In this document: positions 1-6,064 of the stretch, piece by piece
Position numbering within the stretch: position 1 is the first letter of the stretch
Layout: every line of letters begins with the position of its first letter
Assembly (NCBI GenBank): GCA_028281075.1
Contig: JANQKO010000074.1
Span: forward strand, 1-6,064
DNA: 6,064 nucleotides
From: Alphaproteobacteria bacterium
Lineage (GTDB): Bacteria > Pseudomonadota > Alphaproteobacteria > GCA-2731375
Direction of reading: 5' to 3'
Made by a program: the position numbers and the translations under genes
Notes under the pieces: model-generated
The model's input: only the letters and a program-made list of their open reading frames with translations
What the model was told of the DNA's origin: nothing
Database searches by the model: none

Positions 1-584
1 GGCAGCGGAATGCCGGCCACCGTCGAATAGCGCACCAGCGGCACCATGGTGTCGCCATGGCCGCCCAGCACGAAGGCGGTCACGTCCTCGACCGAGACGC
101 CGAACTCCTCGGCCAGGAAGTAGCGGAAGCGGGCGCTGTCCAGCACGCCGGCCATGCCGACCACGCGGTTCGCCGGCAGACCGGTGACCTGGCGCAGGAC
201 CCAGACCATGGCGTCGAGCGGATTGGTGATGCAGATGACGAAGGCGTTCGGCGCATAGCGCTTGATGCCGGCGCCGACCTGACCCATGACCTTGATGTTG
301 ATGCCGAGGAGGTCGTCGCGGCTCATGCCCGGCTTGCGGGCGACGCCGGCGGTGACGATGACGACGTCGGCGCCCTTGATGTCGGCGTATTTCTGCGTGC
401 CGGTCATCTCGGCGTCGAAGCCGTCGACCGGCGACGACTCGGCGAGGTCGAGGCTCTTGCCTTGCGGCAGACCCTCGACGATGTCGAACATGACGACGTC
501 GCCGAGCTCCTTCAAGCCGATGAGATGCGCCAGCGTGCCGCCGATGTTGCCACCGCCGATGAGTGCAATCTTGTTGCGAGCCAT
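1..584 (-). CDS. mdh: malate dehydrogenase, NAD-dependent (3' part beyond window)
   Basis: This enzyme interconverts malate and oxaloacetate with NAD in the cytoplasmic TCA cycle. The first 194 codons are present; the family is about 320 residues long, so roughly 125 residues lie beyond the left edge. The N-terminal Rossmann motif GGGNIGGT (residues 10-17) and Asp34 at the end of the second strand (VMFDI) fit NAD rather than NADP binding. Substrate and catalytic residues of the LDH/MDH family are visible: Arg83 and Arg89 in ARKPGMSRDDLL, Asn121 in ITNPLD, Asp149 and Arg152 in GVLDSARFR, and the catalytic His176 in GGHGDT. This is the LDH-like type of MDH common in alphaproteobacteria. The ATG at 584 starts exactly at the family N-terminus (MARNKIALIG) and is preceded by a weak GGAAAG ribosome site. 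It lies 113 bases after zapE on the same strand, the usual alphaproteobacterial order. The frame is intact within the window. Confidence 0.96.
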   Translation of the reverse strand, partial: MARNKIALIGGGNIGGTLAHLIGLKELGDVVMFDIVEGLPQGKSLDLAESSPVDGFDAEMTGTQKYADIKGADVVIVTAGVARKPGMSRDDLLGINIKVMGQVGAGIKRYAPNAFVICITNPLDAMVWVLRQVTGLPANRVVGMAGVLDSARFRYFLAEEFGVSVEDVTAFVLGGHGDTMVPLVRYSTVAGIPL

Positions 585-651
585 GAATGCTTTCCGTTGT
601 TCGTTGTCTCTGGGCGGACGCCCGTGTCGGCAGGGCTCCGAACCGGTTGGT

Positions 652-680
652 GTCCTAGCGCGATTTCTCCGCCGTCGCAA
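652..680 (-). promoter_or_regulatory. possible sigma70-type promoter for mdh
   Basis: In the 113-base zapE-mdh gap, the minus strand carries TTGCGA (680-675) and TAGGAC (657-652) separated by 17 bases. These match the -35 and -10 consensus at 4 of 6 and 3 of 6 positions, which is weak. The position would leave a leader of about 60 bases before the mdh ATG. That leader contains a small GGGCG/CGCCC inverted repeat at 612-623. A separate promoter for mdh and the genes after it would make biological sense, but the match alone does not prove one. Confidence 0.2.
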
Positions 681-697
681 GGGAACGCGCCTGAATC

Positions 698-1822
698 CTA
701 TCGTGGCGCGGCGAGATATTCCGATGACTGCATTTCGATCAGGCGCGAGGCGGTGCGCGCGAACTCGAACGTGCCGTCGCCCTTGAGGTAGAGCGCGTCC
801 GGCGCCGCCGCGGCGCTGCAGATCAGGCGGTTGTGATTGTCGTACAGGACATCGATCAGCATCACCAGCCGCCGCGCCTCGTTGCGCCGTTCCGGGCCGA
901 GCACGGGTATGTCGGCGACGATGAGCGTGTGATAGCGCTCGGCCAGCGCCAGATAGTCGATCGGCCCGAGCGGCCGCGCGCACAGCTCCTCGAACGTGAA
1001 CCGGGCGACGCCGTGGGCCTGCTGGCGGATATGCAGTTGCCGGCCCTTGACCTCGACCACGTCGGGCGTGCCGACGGCGTTGTCGGTCAGGTTCTCGAAG
1101 GCGAGGTCCAGTTCGCGCGCCGCCGCGTCGTCGAGCGGCGAATGGTAGACCGGATGACCGGCAAGCCGCGCCAGGCGGTAGTCGGTGCCGCCGTCGAGAT
1201 GCAGGATATCGAGCTGCTGCTTCATCAGCGCGATGAACGGCAGGAAAAGCTGCCGGTTGAGGCCGCCCTTGTAGAGATCGTCCGGCTCGCGGTTCGAGGT
1301 GGCGACGACGATCACGCCGAGCTCGAACAGTTGCGTGAACAGGCGGCCGAGGATCATGGCGTCGGCGACGTCGCGCACCTCGAACTCGTCGAAGCACAGC
1401 AGCCAGGCGTCGGCCGCCAGGTCGCGGGCGACCGGCGGGATCGGATCGTCGCCATCACGCCGGTCCGGCGGCGTCTTGCGGAAGCTGTGGATGCGGTCGT
1501 GCACGTCCAGCATGAAGCCGTGGAAATGCGCCCGCCGCTTGCGGCCCACGTCGACGGTCTCGAAGAACAGGTCCATGACCATGGTTTTGCCGCGGCCGAC
1601 GCCGCCATAGAGATAGAGGCCCTGCGGCGGCGGCCGGCGCTTGCGCAGCCGCAGCCGTTCGCGCCAGCCCCCGTCGCGGCGCGGCGCGTAGCCGGCCAGC
1701 GCGCCATGCAGCGCGTCCAGCTTCTCGATCGCGCTCAACTGAATCGGATCGGGTTCGACGACGCCGTCCTCGCGCAGGCGTTCATAAGCCTGCAGCGGCG
1801 TCGCGCCGTTGACAGCCGTCAT
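698..1822 (-). CDS. zapE: AFG1/ZapE family AAA-type ATPase
   Basis: This is a P-loop ATPase of the AFG1 family. The bacterial member ZapE is linked to the divisome and FtsZ ring; the mitochondrial member Afg1/LACE1 is linked to turnover of respiratory-chain subunits. Numbered from the ATG at 1822 (374 residues, normal for the family), Walker A is GGVGRGKT at 73-80, Walker B is LLCFDEF at 141-147, and the family signature FDEFEVRDVADAMIL follows directly. The sensor-1-like segment VVATSN lies at 172-177, and the conserved AFG1 C-terminal segment RNEARRLVMLIDVLYD at 313-328. An in-frame GTG at 1831 would add three residues. Neither start has a strong ribosome site, so the choice rests on preference for ATG. 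The gene follows mmsA by 18 bases (9 if GTG is used), which implies co-transcription or translational coupling, and precedes mdh. The family assignment is firm; the cellular role is inferred from relatives. Confidence 0.93.
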   Translation of the reverse strand: MTAVNGATPLQAYERLREDGVVEPDPIQLSAIEKLDALHGALAGYAPRRDGGWRERLRLRKRRPPPQGLYLYGGVGRGKTMVMDLFFETVDVGRKRRAHFHGFMLDVHDRIHSFRKTPPDRRDGDDPIPPVARDLAADAWLLCFDEFEVRDVADAMILGRLFTQLFELGVIVVATSNREPDDLYKGGLNRQLFLPFIALMKQQLDILHLDGGTDYRLARLAGHPVYHSPLDDAAARELDLAFENLTDNAVGTPDVVEVKGRQLHIRQQAHGVARFTFEELCARPLGPIDYLALAERYHTLIVADIPVLGPERRNEARRLVMLIDVLYDNHNRLICSAAAAPDALYLKGDGTFEFARTASRLIEMQSSEYLAAPR

Positions 1823-1840
1823 GGAATTCACGAAAGGACG

Positions 1841-3337
1841 TCAGCTCACCGTTGGCATGTTGAAATCGGCGCCGGCGCGGATGCCGGCCGGCCAGCGCGA
1901 CGTCACGGTCTTGATCCTGGTGTAGAACCGCACGCCATCCGGGCCGTGCTGGTTCATATCGCCAAACGCCGAGCGTTTCCAGCCACCGAAGCTGTAGAAC
2001 GACAGCGGCACCGGGATCGGCACGTTGACGCCGACCATGCCGACCTGGACACGGTCGGTGAACTCGCGCGCCGCGTCGCCGTCGCGGGTAAAGATGGCGA
2101 CGCCGTTGCCGAACTCGTGCTCGTTCGGCAGGCGCAGCGCCGCGTCGAAATCGGGCGCCCGCACCATGGACAGCACCGGCCCGAAAATCTCTTCCCGGTA
2201 GATGCGCATGTCGGGTGTCACGTGGTCGAACAGGCAGCCGCCCATGAAATGGCCGTTCTCGTAGCCCTGCAACCCGAAGCCGCGGCCGTCGACGACGAGG
2301 TCGGCGCCTTCCCGGACACCGAGATCGACATAGCCCCTGACCTTCTCCAGATGCTCGCGCGTGACCAGCGGGCCCATCTCGGATTCCGGGTCGAGCGAGG
2401 GGCCGACCTTCAAGGCCTCGACACGCGGCTTCAGGCGCTCGACAAGCCGCTCGCCGGCGTCGCCGACGGCGACGGCAACCGAGACCGCCATGCAGCGCTC
2501 GCCGGCCGAGCCATAGGCCGCGCCCATCAGCGCGTCGACGGCCTGGTCCATGTCGGCGTCCGGCATCACCACCATGTGGTTCTTGGCCCCGCCCATGGCT
2601 TGCACGCGCTTGCCGTGCGACGCGGCGCGCTCGTAGACATATTGCGCGATCGGCGTCGAGCCGACGAAGCTGATGGCCTGGACGTCGGGGTGCTCGATCA
2701 GCGCGTCGACCGCGACCTTGTCGCCGTTGACGACGTTCAGCACGCCTTCCGGCGCGCCCGCTTCCAGCATCAGCTCGGCCAGGCGCAACGGCACCGAGGG
2801 GTCCTTTTCCGACGGCTTCAGGATAAAGGGACAGCCACAGGCGACGGCGACGCCGAACATCCACATCGGCACCATGGCCGGGAAATTGAACGGCGTGATG
2901 CCGGCGACCACGCCCAGCGGCTGGCGCATGGAATAGAGGTCGATGCCGCGGCTGACGCCGGCGGAATACTCGCCCTTCATCAGGTGCGGGATGCCGCAGG
3001 CGAACTCGACCACCTCGAGCCCGCGCTGAATCGAGCCCTTGGCGTCGCTCAGCACCTTGCCGTGCTCGTTCGACAGCATGGTCGCCAGCGCGTCCATGTT
3101 CTGCTCGATCAGCGCCTTGAAGCGGAACATCACGCGGGCCCGCATGACGGGCGAGGCGCCGGCCCATTCGGGCAACACGCTCACCGCCGAGGCCACCGCG
3201 GCGGCGACCTCGTCGGCCGTCGCCAGCGGCAGGCTGCCGCTCTGCTCGCCCGTGGTCGGATTGAACACGGGCGAAAACCGCCCGCTGGTGCCCGCGACCT
3301 TCTGCCCGTGAATGTAGTGGTGCAGTTCCGTGCTCAT
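1841..3337 (-). CDS. mmsA: methylmalonate-semialdehyde dehydrogenase (CoA-acylating)
   Basis: This enzyme oxidises methylmalonate semialdehyde with NAD and CoA to propionyl-CoA and CO2, and malonate semialdehyde to acetyl-CoA. It serves valine, beta-alanine and myo-inositol breakdown in the cytoplasm. The 498-residue length is normal for the family. ALDH-fold features are the oxyanion Asn151 in TPFNFP, Lys174 in LKPSEK, the catalytic Cys282 in GSAGERCMA, and EEIFGPV at 382-388. Marks of the MMSDH subfamily are AMGGAKNH (247-254), where the general-base Glu of hydrolytic ALDHs is absent, Arg281 next to the catalytic Cys, Arg105 in QRGLE, and the C-terminal PIPVPLSFYSFGGWKRS region. The ATG at 3337 has GGAGG 11 bases upstream. 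The gene sits 80 bases after the SAF-domain oxidoreductase and just before zapE. No valine-pathway partners such as mmsB or acyl-CoA dehydrogenase are in the window, so the physiological substrate (valine, beta-alanine, inositol or other) is open. Confidence 0.95.
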   Translation of the reverse strand: MSTELHHYIHGQKVAGTSGRFSPVFNPTTGEQSGSLPLATADEVAAAVASAVSVLPEWAGASPVMRARVMFRFKALIEQNMDALATMLSNEHGKVLSDAKGSIQRGLEVVEFACGIPHLMKGEYSAGVSRGIDLYSMRQPLGVVAGITPFNFPAMVPMWMFGVAVACGCPFILKPSEKDPSVPLRLAELMLEAGAPEGVLNVVNGDKVAVDALIEHPDVQAISFVGSTPIAQYVYERAASHGKRVQAMGGAKNHMVVMPDADMDQAVDALMGAAYGSAGERCMAVSVAVAVGDAGERLVERLKPRVEALKVGPSLDPESEMGPLVTREHLEKVRGYVDLGVREGADLVVDGRGFGLQGYENGHFMGGCLFDHVTPDMRIYREEIFGPVLSMVRAPDFDAALRLPNEHEFGNGVAIFTRDGDAAREFTDRVQVGMVGVNVPIPVPLSFYSFGGWKRSAFGDMNQHGPDGVRFYTRIKTVTSRWPAGIRAGADFNMPTVS

Positions 3338-3348
3338 GGTTCGGCCGT

Positions 3349-3353
3349 CCTCC
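3349..3353 (-). promoter_or_regulatory. Shine-Dalgarno site of mmsA
   Basis: GGAGG on the minus strand lies 11 bases before the mmsA ATG at 3337. It supports that start and is the only clear signal in the 80-base gap after the oxidoreductase stop codon. The GC-rich CCGGCCGG stretch near 3399-3408 in the same gap is a short palindrome without a following T tract, so I do not call a terminator. Transcription may continue from the oxidoreductase gene into mmsA. Confidence 0.6.
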
Positions 3354-3417
3354 GGCGCTGCCCGCGTCCGTTCGATTCGCCCGCACTAAACCGCGCGGAC
3401 CGGCCGGGCGCAAGCCA

Positions 3418-4785
3418 CTATTCGGCCGCCTGCCCACCCTGGTTCGGCCGGCCGAAGGCGGCCTCCATCTCGCGGCGCACGCGCACGGCCGCGCTGCTCT
3501 CGTCGACGTCGACGTCGGCCCAGCGGAGTTGCGCGCCCTCGGCGATGTCGCGTTTCAGCGTCACGTCATGGGCCAGGCCCAACGGCAGGCCGCCCAGCTC
3601 CAGCGACGCGGCTGCCGGCATCTGCTTGCCCCAGACGCAGAAGCCGCCCTCGCCGTCCAGCACCTCGCCGGCCTTCAGCGGCCGTTTCGCGGTGGCGATA
3701 ACGTCGGCGCGGAAACCGGTGGGCGCGCCCGTCGGCTCGCCGCGCAACGCGGCCGAGGCCACCGAGATGCCGAGCTCCAGGCCGATCAGGTGCGTCGGCC
3801 GGTAGAGCGCCGAGAACCTGAACGTCGAATCCGGCAGCATGGTGTATTCCTCGAAGCAGTAGCGGACATAGTCCGCGTCCGCCTCGACCACCACATAGGT
3901 GCCGACCTGCAGATGGTTGCGGATCGGGCTCATGTCGCGGTTGATCGACGAGACCACCTCGGTGGTGCCGGCATGGCTGACGGTGCCGCCATCGGCCTGG
4001 GGCTTGCAGATCTCGGCCAGCTCGTCGAACGAGGCCGGCGGGAAGTTCAGGCCGCCCGGCTGCGGCGTTAGGCCGGTGGCGTTGCAGACCGCCGACATCT
4101 CGATGCCCGACTTGGTGCCGTCGATGAAGCTGTTGAACATCTTCGGGTTCAGGCCGCCGCGTTTCACCACGTCCAGATCCCAGCCGAAATTGTTCCAGAC
4201 CGTGTCCGGCGTCGACTGGTGGAACGTGGGATGGTAGCGCGTGCCCTTGCCGGCGCAGGTGACCTTGAAGCCGGCGGCGCGGGCCCAGTCCACATGCTCG
4301 CAGATCAGCGCCGGCTGGTCGCCATAGGCGAGGCTGTAGACGACGCCGGCCTGCTCGGCCTTGCGCGCCAGCAGCGGCCCGGCGACGACGTCGGCCTCGA
4401 CGTTGACCATGATGACGTGCCGGCCGTTCTCGATGCCCATCAGGCAATGCCGGATGCCGGCGCCCGGATCGCCGGTGGCGTCGATCAGCACCTCAAGCCC
4501 GTCGGCCTTGATCAGGGCCTCGGAATCGTCGGTGATGAAGGTGGCGCCCGTGGCGCGGGCGTCGTCGAACGAGGTGGCCGCGAACCGGGCATCGTCCCAG
4601 CCGGTCTTGCGCAAGGCCGCCCTGGCGTTGTCGGGGTCGAGGTCGGCAATGCCGTAGATGTGGATGCCGTCGGTGGTCCGGGCCTGGGCCAGATACATGG
4701 CGCCGAACTTGCCGGCGCCAATCAGGCCGACGCGGACCGGATTGCCGGCCTCGGCCCGGGCCAGCAGCATCTTATGCAGGTTCAT
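3418..4785 (-). CDS. NAD(P)-dependent oxidoreductase with C-terminal SAF domain, homoserine-dehydrogenase-like (COG4091 type)
   Basis: A 455-residue protein with an N-terminal Rossmann domain (GLIGAGKFG, 20-28) and acidic residues at the end of the second strand (IADLDPD, 46-52). A homoserine-dehydrogenase-like core follows: LIDATGDP (100-107), IMVNVEADV (125-133), SLAYGDQP (151-158) and AGKGTRYHP (178-186). A SAF domain fills about 358-427 (ATAKRPLKAGEVLD, then VTLKRDIAEGAQL). It resembles the predicted homoserine dehydrogenase family that includes the Brucella 1-deoxyxylulose-5-phosphate reductoisomerase-like enzyme DRL (DXR-II), but most members have no known reaction. The AGKGTRYHPTFHQSTPDTVW region differs from DRL as I remember it, so I do not assign DXR activity. 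No aspartokinase or ACT domain is present, so an ordinary homoserine dehydrogenase is unlikely. The ATG at 4785 is chosen over one 12 codons upstream because a strong ribosome site precedes it by 7 bases. Between a carboxylate-type transporter and mmsA, a role in degrading a small organic or sugar acid is plausible; this is inference. Confidence 0.85.
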   Translation of the reverse strand: MNLHKMLLARAEAGNPVRVGLIGAGKFGAMYLAQARTTDGIHIYGIADLDPDNARAALRKTGWDDARFAATSFDDARATGATFITDDSEALIKADGLEVLIDATGDPGAGIRHCLMGIENGRHVIMVNVEADVVAGPLLARKAEQAGVVYSLAYGDQPALICEHVDWARAAGFKVTCAGKGTRYHPTFHQSTPDTVWNNFGWDLDVVKRGGLNPKMFNSFIDGTKSGIEMSAVCNATGLTPQPGGLNFPPASFDELAEICKPQADGGTVSHAGTTEVVSSINRDMSPIRNHLQVGTYVVVEADADYVRYCFEEYTMLPDSTFRFSALYRPTHLIGLELGISVASAALRGEPTGAPTGFRADVIATAKRPLKAGEVLDGEGGFCVWGKQMPAAASLELGGLPLGLAHDVTLKRDIAEGAQLRWADVDVDESSAAVRVRREMEAAFGRPNQGGQAAE

Positions 4786-4792
4786 CTCGACG

Positions 4793-4799
4793 TCCTCCC
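4793..4799 (-). promoter_or_regulatory. Shine-Dalgarno site that fixes the oxidoreductase start
   Basis: GGGAGGA on the minus strand ends 7 bases before the ATG at 4785. It lies inside the reading frame that would arise from the in-frame ATG at 4821, so it argues for the shorter 455-residue protein. The site sits in the 64-base gap after the transporter stop codon, and no terminator is visible in that gap. Confidence 0.7.
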
Positions 4800-4849
4800 A
4801 ATATCCCAATTCGGCCGGCAACCTATCATGGCCGATGGCGCGAGACCAT

Positions 4850-6031
4850 TTATCGGCGCTTCAGTGGCGGCAGGCGGAGCGCGACGGCGATGCCGGCGAG
4901 CGCGCAACCCCCGGCGATCAGAAAGGCAAGCGTATAGGCGCCGGTGCGGTCGAAGATCACGCCGGCGAGCCAGGGCGCGCTCAAGCCCGCCACGCCCCAG
5001 GCCGACAGCAGCGGCCCGAAGTAGCGGCCGAAGCTCTCGGCCCCGAAATAGAGCGACAGGCAGGCGGGATAGACGGCCGAGGCGGCGCCGTAGGAAAGGC
5101 CGAGCAGGGCCAGCGCCGCCACCGCGGTCGACGCGCCGGGCCAGACCAGCAGCAGGGCGAGCCCGGCCAGGCCGCAGGCATGGGCGGCCGCGGCCACCTG
5201 TCCCGGCGGCCGGTGGTCGCTGAGCCAGCCGGCGCCCAGCCGGCCGCCGGCATTGCCGATATTGATCAGCACCGTGCCCAGCACCGCGAGCGCCGCGACA
5301 CCGCCGTAATGGCTGACGATGGCGGCGGCATGGCCGATCGCCATCACCCCGGCCGCGGCGGCCAGGAAGAAACCGGCCCAGAGGAACGGAAACACGCCCG
5401 GGCCCGTGCCGGCCGCCCGTCGGACCCACCGCGCCAGGCCGGGCAGGGCAATGCCGCTCGCCGCCGTCAGCCCGGCCGCCGCCAGGCCGACCACGACGAA
5501 CGCCGCGGCCAGCGCCAGGAACGTGCCGCGGACACCCATCGCCTCGATGGCCCAGGCGAGGATGACGGTGGCGAGGATCGATCCGACGGCGAAGGCAGCG
5601 ATGCCGGCGCCGGTGGCGAGCCCACGCCGGTCCGGCAGGGCCAGGTTCACGAGCTGCAGGGTGGTGCAATAGGCGAAGCCCGAGCCGAACCCGAACAGCA
5701 GGCCATAGCCCAGGACCAGCGCCCAGAGACCGCCCGTCGAGGCCGCCAGCAACAGGCCGGCGGCGCAGCTCGCCGCGGCGGCGGCGATCAGCAGGGCCGG
5801 CCGGACGAACCGGTAGGTATAGGGCGCGACCACGCCGCCGATGGCGAAGAAGATGAAGGCCGTGGCGAACACGGCGCTGGACTGCGCCCGCATGACGCCG
5901 AGCTCGCGCTCGACCGGCAGCACGAAGATGCTCCAGGCGTAGAGCGAGCCCAGCATGGCGTTGAGCGACAGCGCGGCCAGGACGGCCGGCACCGGCCGCG
6001 CACCGCGCTCGACCGCCAGCGCCCCCCTCAA
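4850..6031 (-). CDS. MFS transporter, oxalate/formate antiporter-like (OFA) family; 5' end uncertain
   Basis: A major facilitator transporter of the inner membrane with about 12 predicted helices (roughly 14-36, 50-74, 78-98, 102-124, 138-162, 168-192, then after a loop 213-240, 245-269, 279-299, 301-325, 335-361, 367-388). OFA-type features are SLYAWSIFVLP in helix 1 (29-39), GLLFGFGSGFAYC in helix 4, PDRRGLATG at 133-141 and GNAGGRLGAGWLSD at 259-272. Arg264 in the last motif sits where OxlT has its helix-8 substrate Arg. In helix 11 the segment SAWGVAGL has Trp345 where OxlT, as I recall, has its substrate Lys, so oxalate is not implied. A monocarboxylate or similar small anion is likely but unproven. 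The listed start is a TTG with no strong ribosome site. The frame stays open to the right edge, so the true start could be that TTG, a GTG at 5992, or upstream of the window. The stop is 64 bases before the oxidoreductase, consistent with an operon. Confidence 0.85.
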   Translation of the reverse strand: MRGALAVERGARPVPAVLAALSLNAMLGSLYAWSIFVLPVERELGVMRAQSSAVFATAFIFFAIGGVVAPYTYRFVRPALLIAAAAASCAAGLLLAASTGGLWALVLGYGLLFGFGSGFAYCTTLQLVNLALPDRRGLATGAGIAAFAVGSILATVILAWAIEAMGVRGTFLALAAAFVVVGLAAAGLTAASGIALPGLARWVRRAAGTGPGVFPFLWAGFFLAAAAGVMAIGHAAAIVSHYGGVAALAVLGTVLINIGNAGGRLGAGWLSDHRPPGQVAAAAHACGLAGLALLLVWPGASTAVAALALLGLSYGAASAVYPACLSLYFGAESFGRYFGPLLSAWGVAGLSAPWLAGVIFDRTGAYTLAFLIAGGCALAGIAVALRLPPLKRR

Positions 6032-6064
6032 GACGCCGCCGCCTGACCGGCCGGCGACGTCTTG

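Noticed and set aside
57..791. A 244-codon plus-strand frame over mdh and its leader
   Set aside because: It is antisense to mdh, whose active-site residues are all intact, and the product has no family resemblance.
3390..3417. GC-rich palindromic stretch after the oxidoreductase gene as an intrinsic terminator
   Set aside because: The stem is short and interrupted, and there is no T tract on the transcribed side; CCGGCCGG is common in DNA of this composition.
1782..3437. A 551-codon minus-strand frame overlapping mmsA
   Set aside because: It is an alternate frame of mmsA, extremely rich in Arg and Gly with no domain; the mmsA frame carries all the ALDH motifs.
833..3805. A 990-codon open frame on the plus strand, antisense to zapE, mmsA and part of the oxidoreductase gene
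   Set aside because: It crosses three well-supported genes and two intergenic gaps. Its product is low in hydrophobic order and rich in Arg, Ala, Asp, His and Gln, typical of antisense frames in high-GC DNA, and it has no recognisable domain. It could still mislead automated annotation.
3418..4785. Calling the oxidoreductase a true homoserine dehydrogenase or a flagellar FlgA protein
   Set aside because: It lacks the ACT domain usual in bacterial homoserine dehydrogenases and has no thr-pathway neighbours; the FlgA-like label would come only from the shared SAF domain, and there is no signal peptide or flagellar context.
4824..4847. A 7-codon ATG...TGA reading frame just after the transporter stop codon, as a possible leader peptide
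   Set aside because: It has no clear ribosome site of its own, no run of regulatory codons and no paired hairpins; such a frame is expected by chance.
4658..6046. A 462-codon plus-strand frame over the transporter gene
   Set aside because: Antisense shadow with Gln/Arg/Gly/Ala-rich low-complexity product; the opposite strand encodes a coherent 12-helix transporter.

Overview
The window is a high-GC stretch with ordinary bacterial codon use. It holds five protein genes, all on the minus strand and head to tail, with no gap longer than about 115 bases. In transcription order (right to left) they are an MFS carboxylate-type transporter (start unclear near the right edge), an NAD(P)-dependent oxidoreductase with a C-terminal SAF domain, a CoA-acylating methylmalonate-semialdehyde dehydrogenase (MmsA), the AFG1-type ATPase ZapE, and the first 194 codons of malate dehydrogenase (mdh), which runs off the left edge. 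The zapE-mdh pair is typical of alphaproteobacterial TCA loci, where sucCD usually follows mdh. With the GC content this points to an alphaproteobacterium, perhaps Rhodospirillales- or Rhizobiales-like; the exact taxon cannot be read from the sequence.

Layout: 4850-6031 MFS transporter; 64-base gap with a good Shine-Dalgarno site; 3418-4785 SAF-domain oxidoreductase; 80-base gap with a second Shine-Dalgarno site; 1841-3337 mmsA; only about 9-18 bases to 698-1822 zapE; 113-base leader; 1-584 partial mdh. I saw no RNA genes, mobile elements, CRISPR arrays, long repeats or convincing intrinsic terminators.

Reading as a whole: the right half looks like a small catabolic module (import of a small organic acid, an oxidoreductase of unassigned substrate, and an enzyme that turns malonate or methylmalonate semialdehyde into acetyl- or propionyl-CoA). 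It sits directly upstream of, and may read through into, a conserved central-metabolism block. mmsA, zapE and mdh are confidently assigned. The transporter substrate and the oxidoreductase reaction are not known. That oxidoreductase, a relative of the DRL/DXR-II enzyme of Brucella, is the main open question here. I found no clear sign of an entirely new system.
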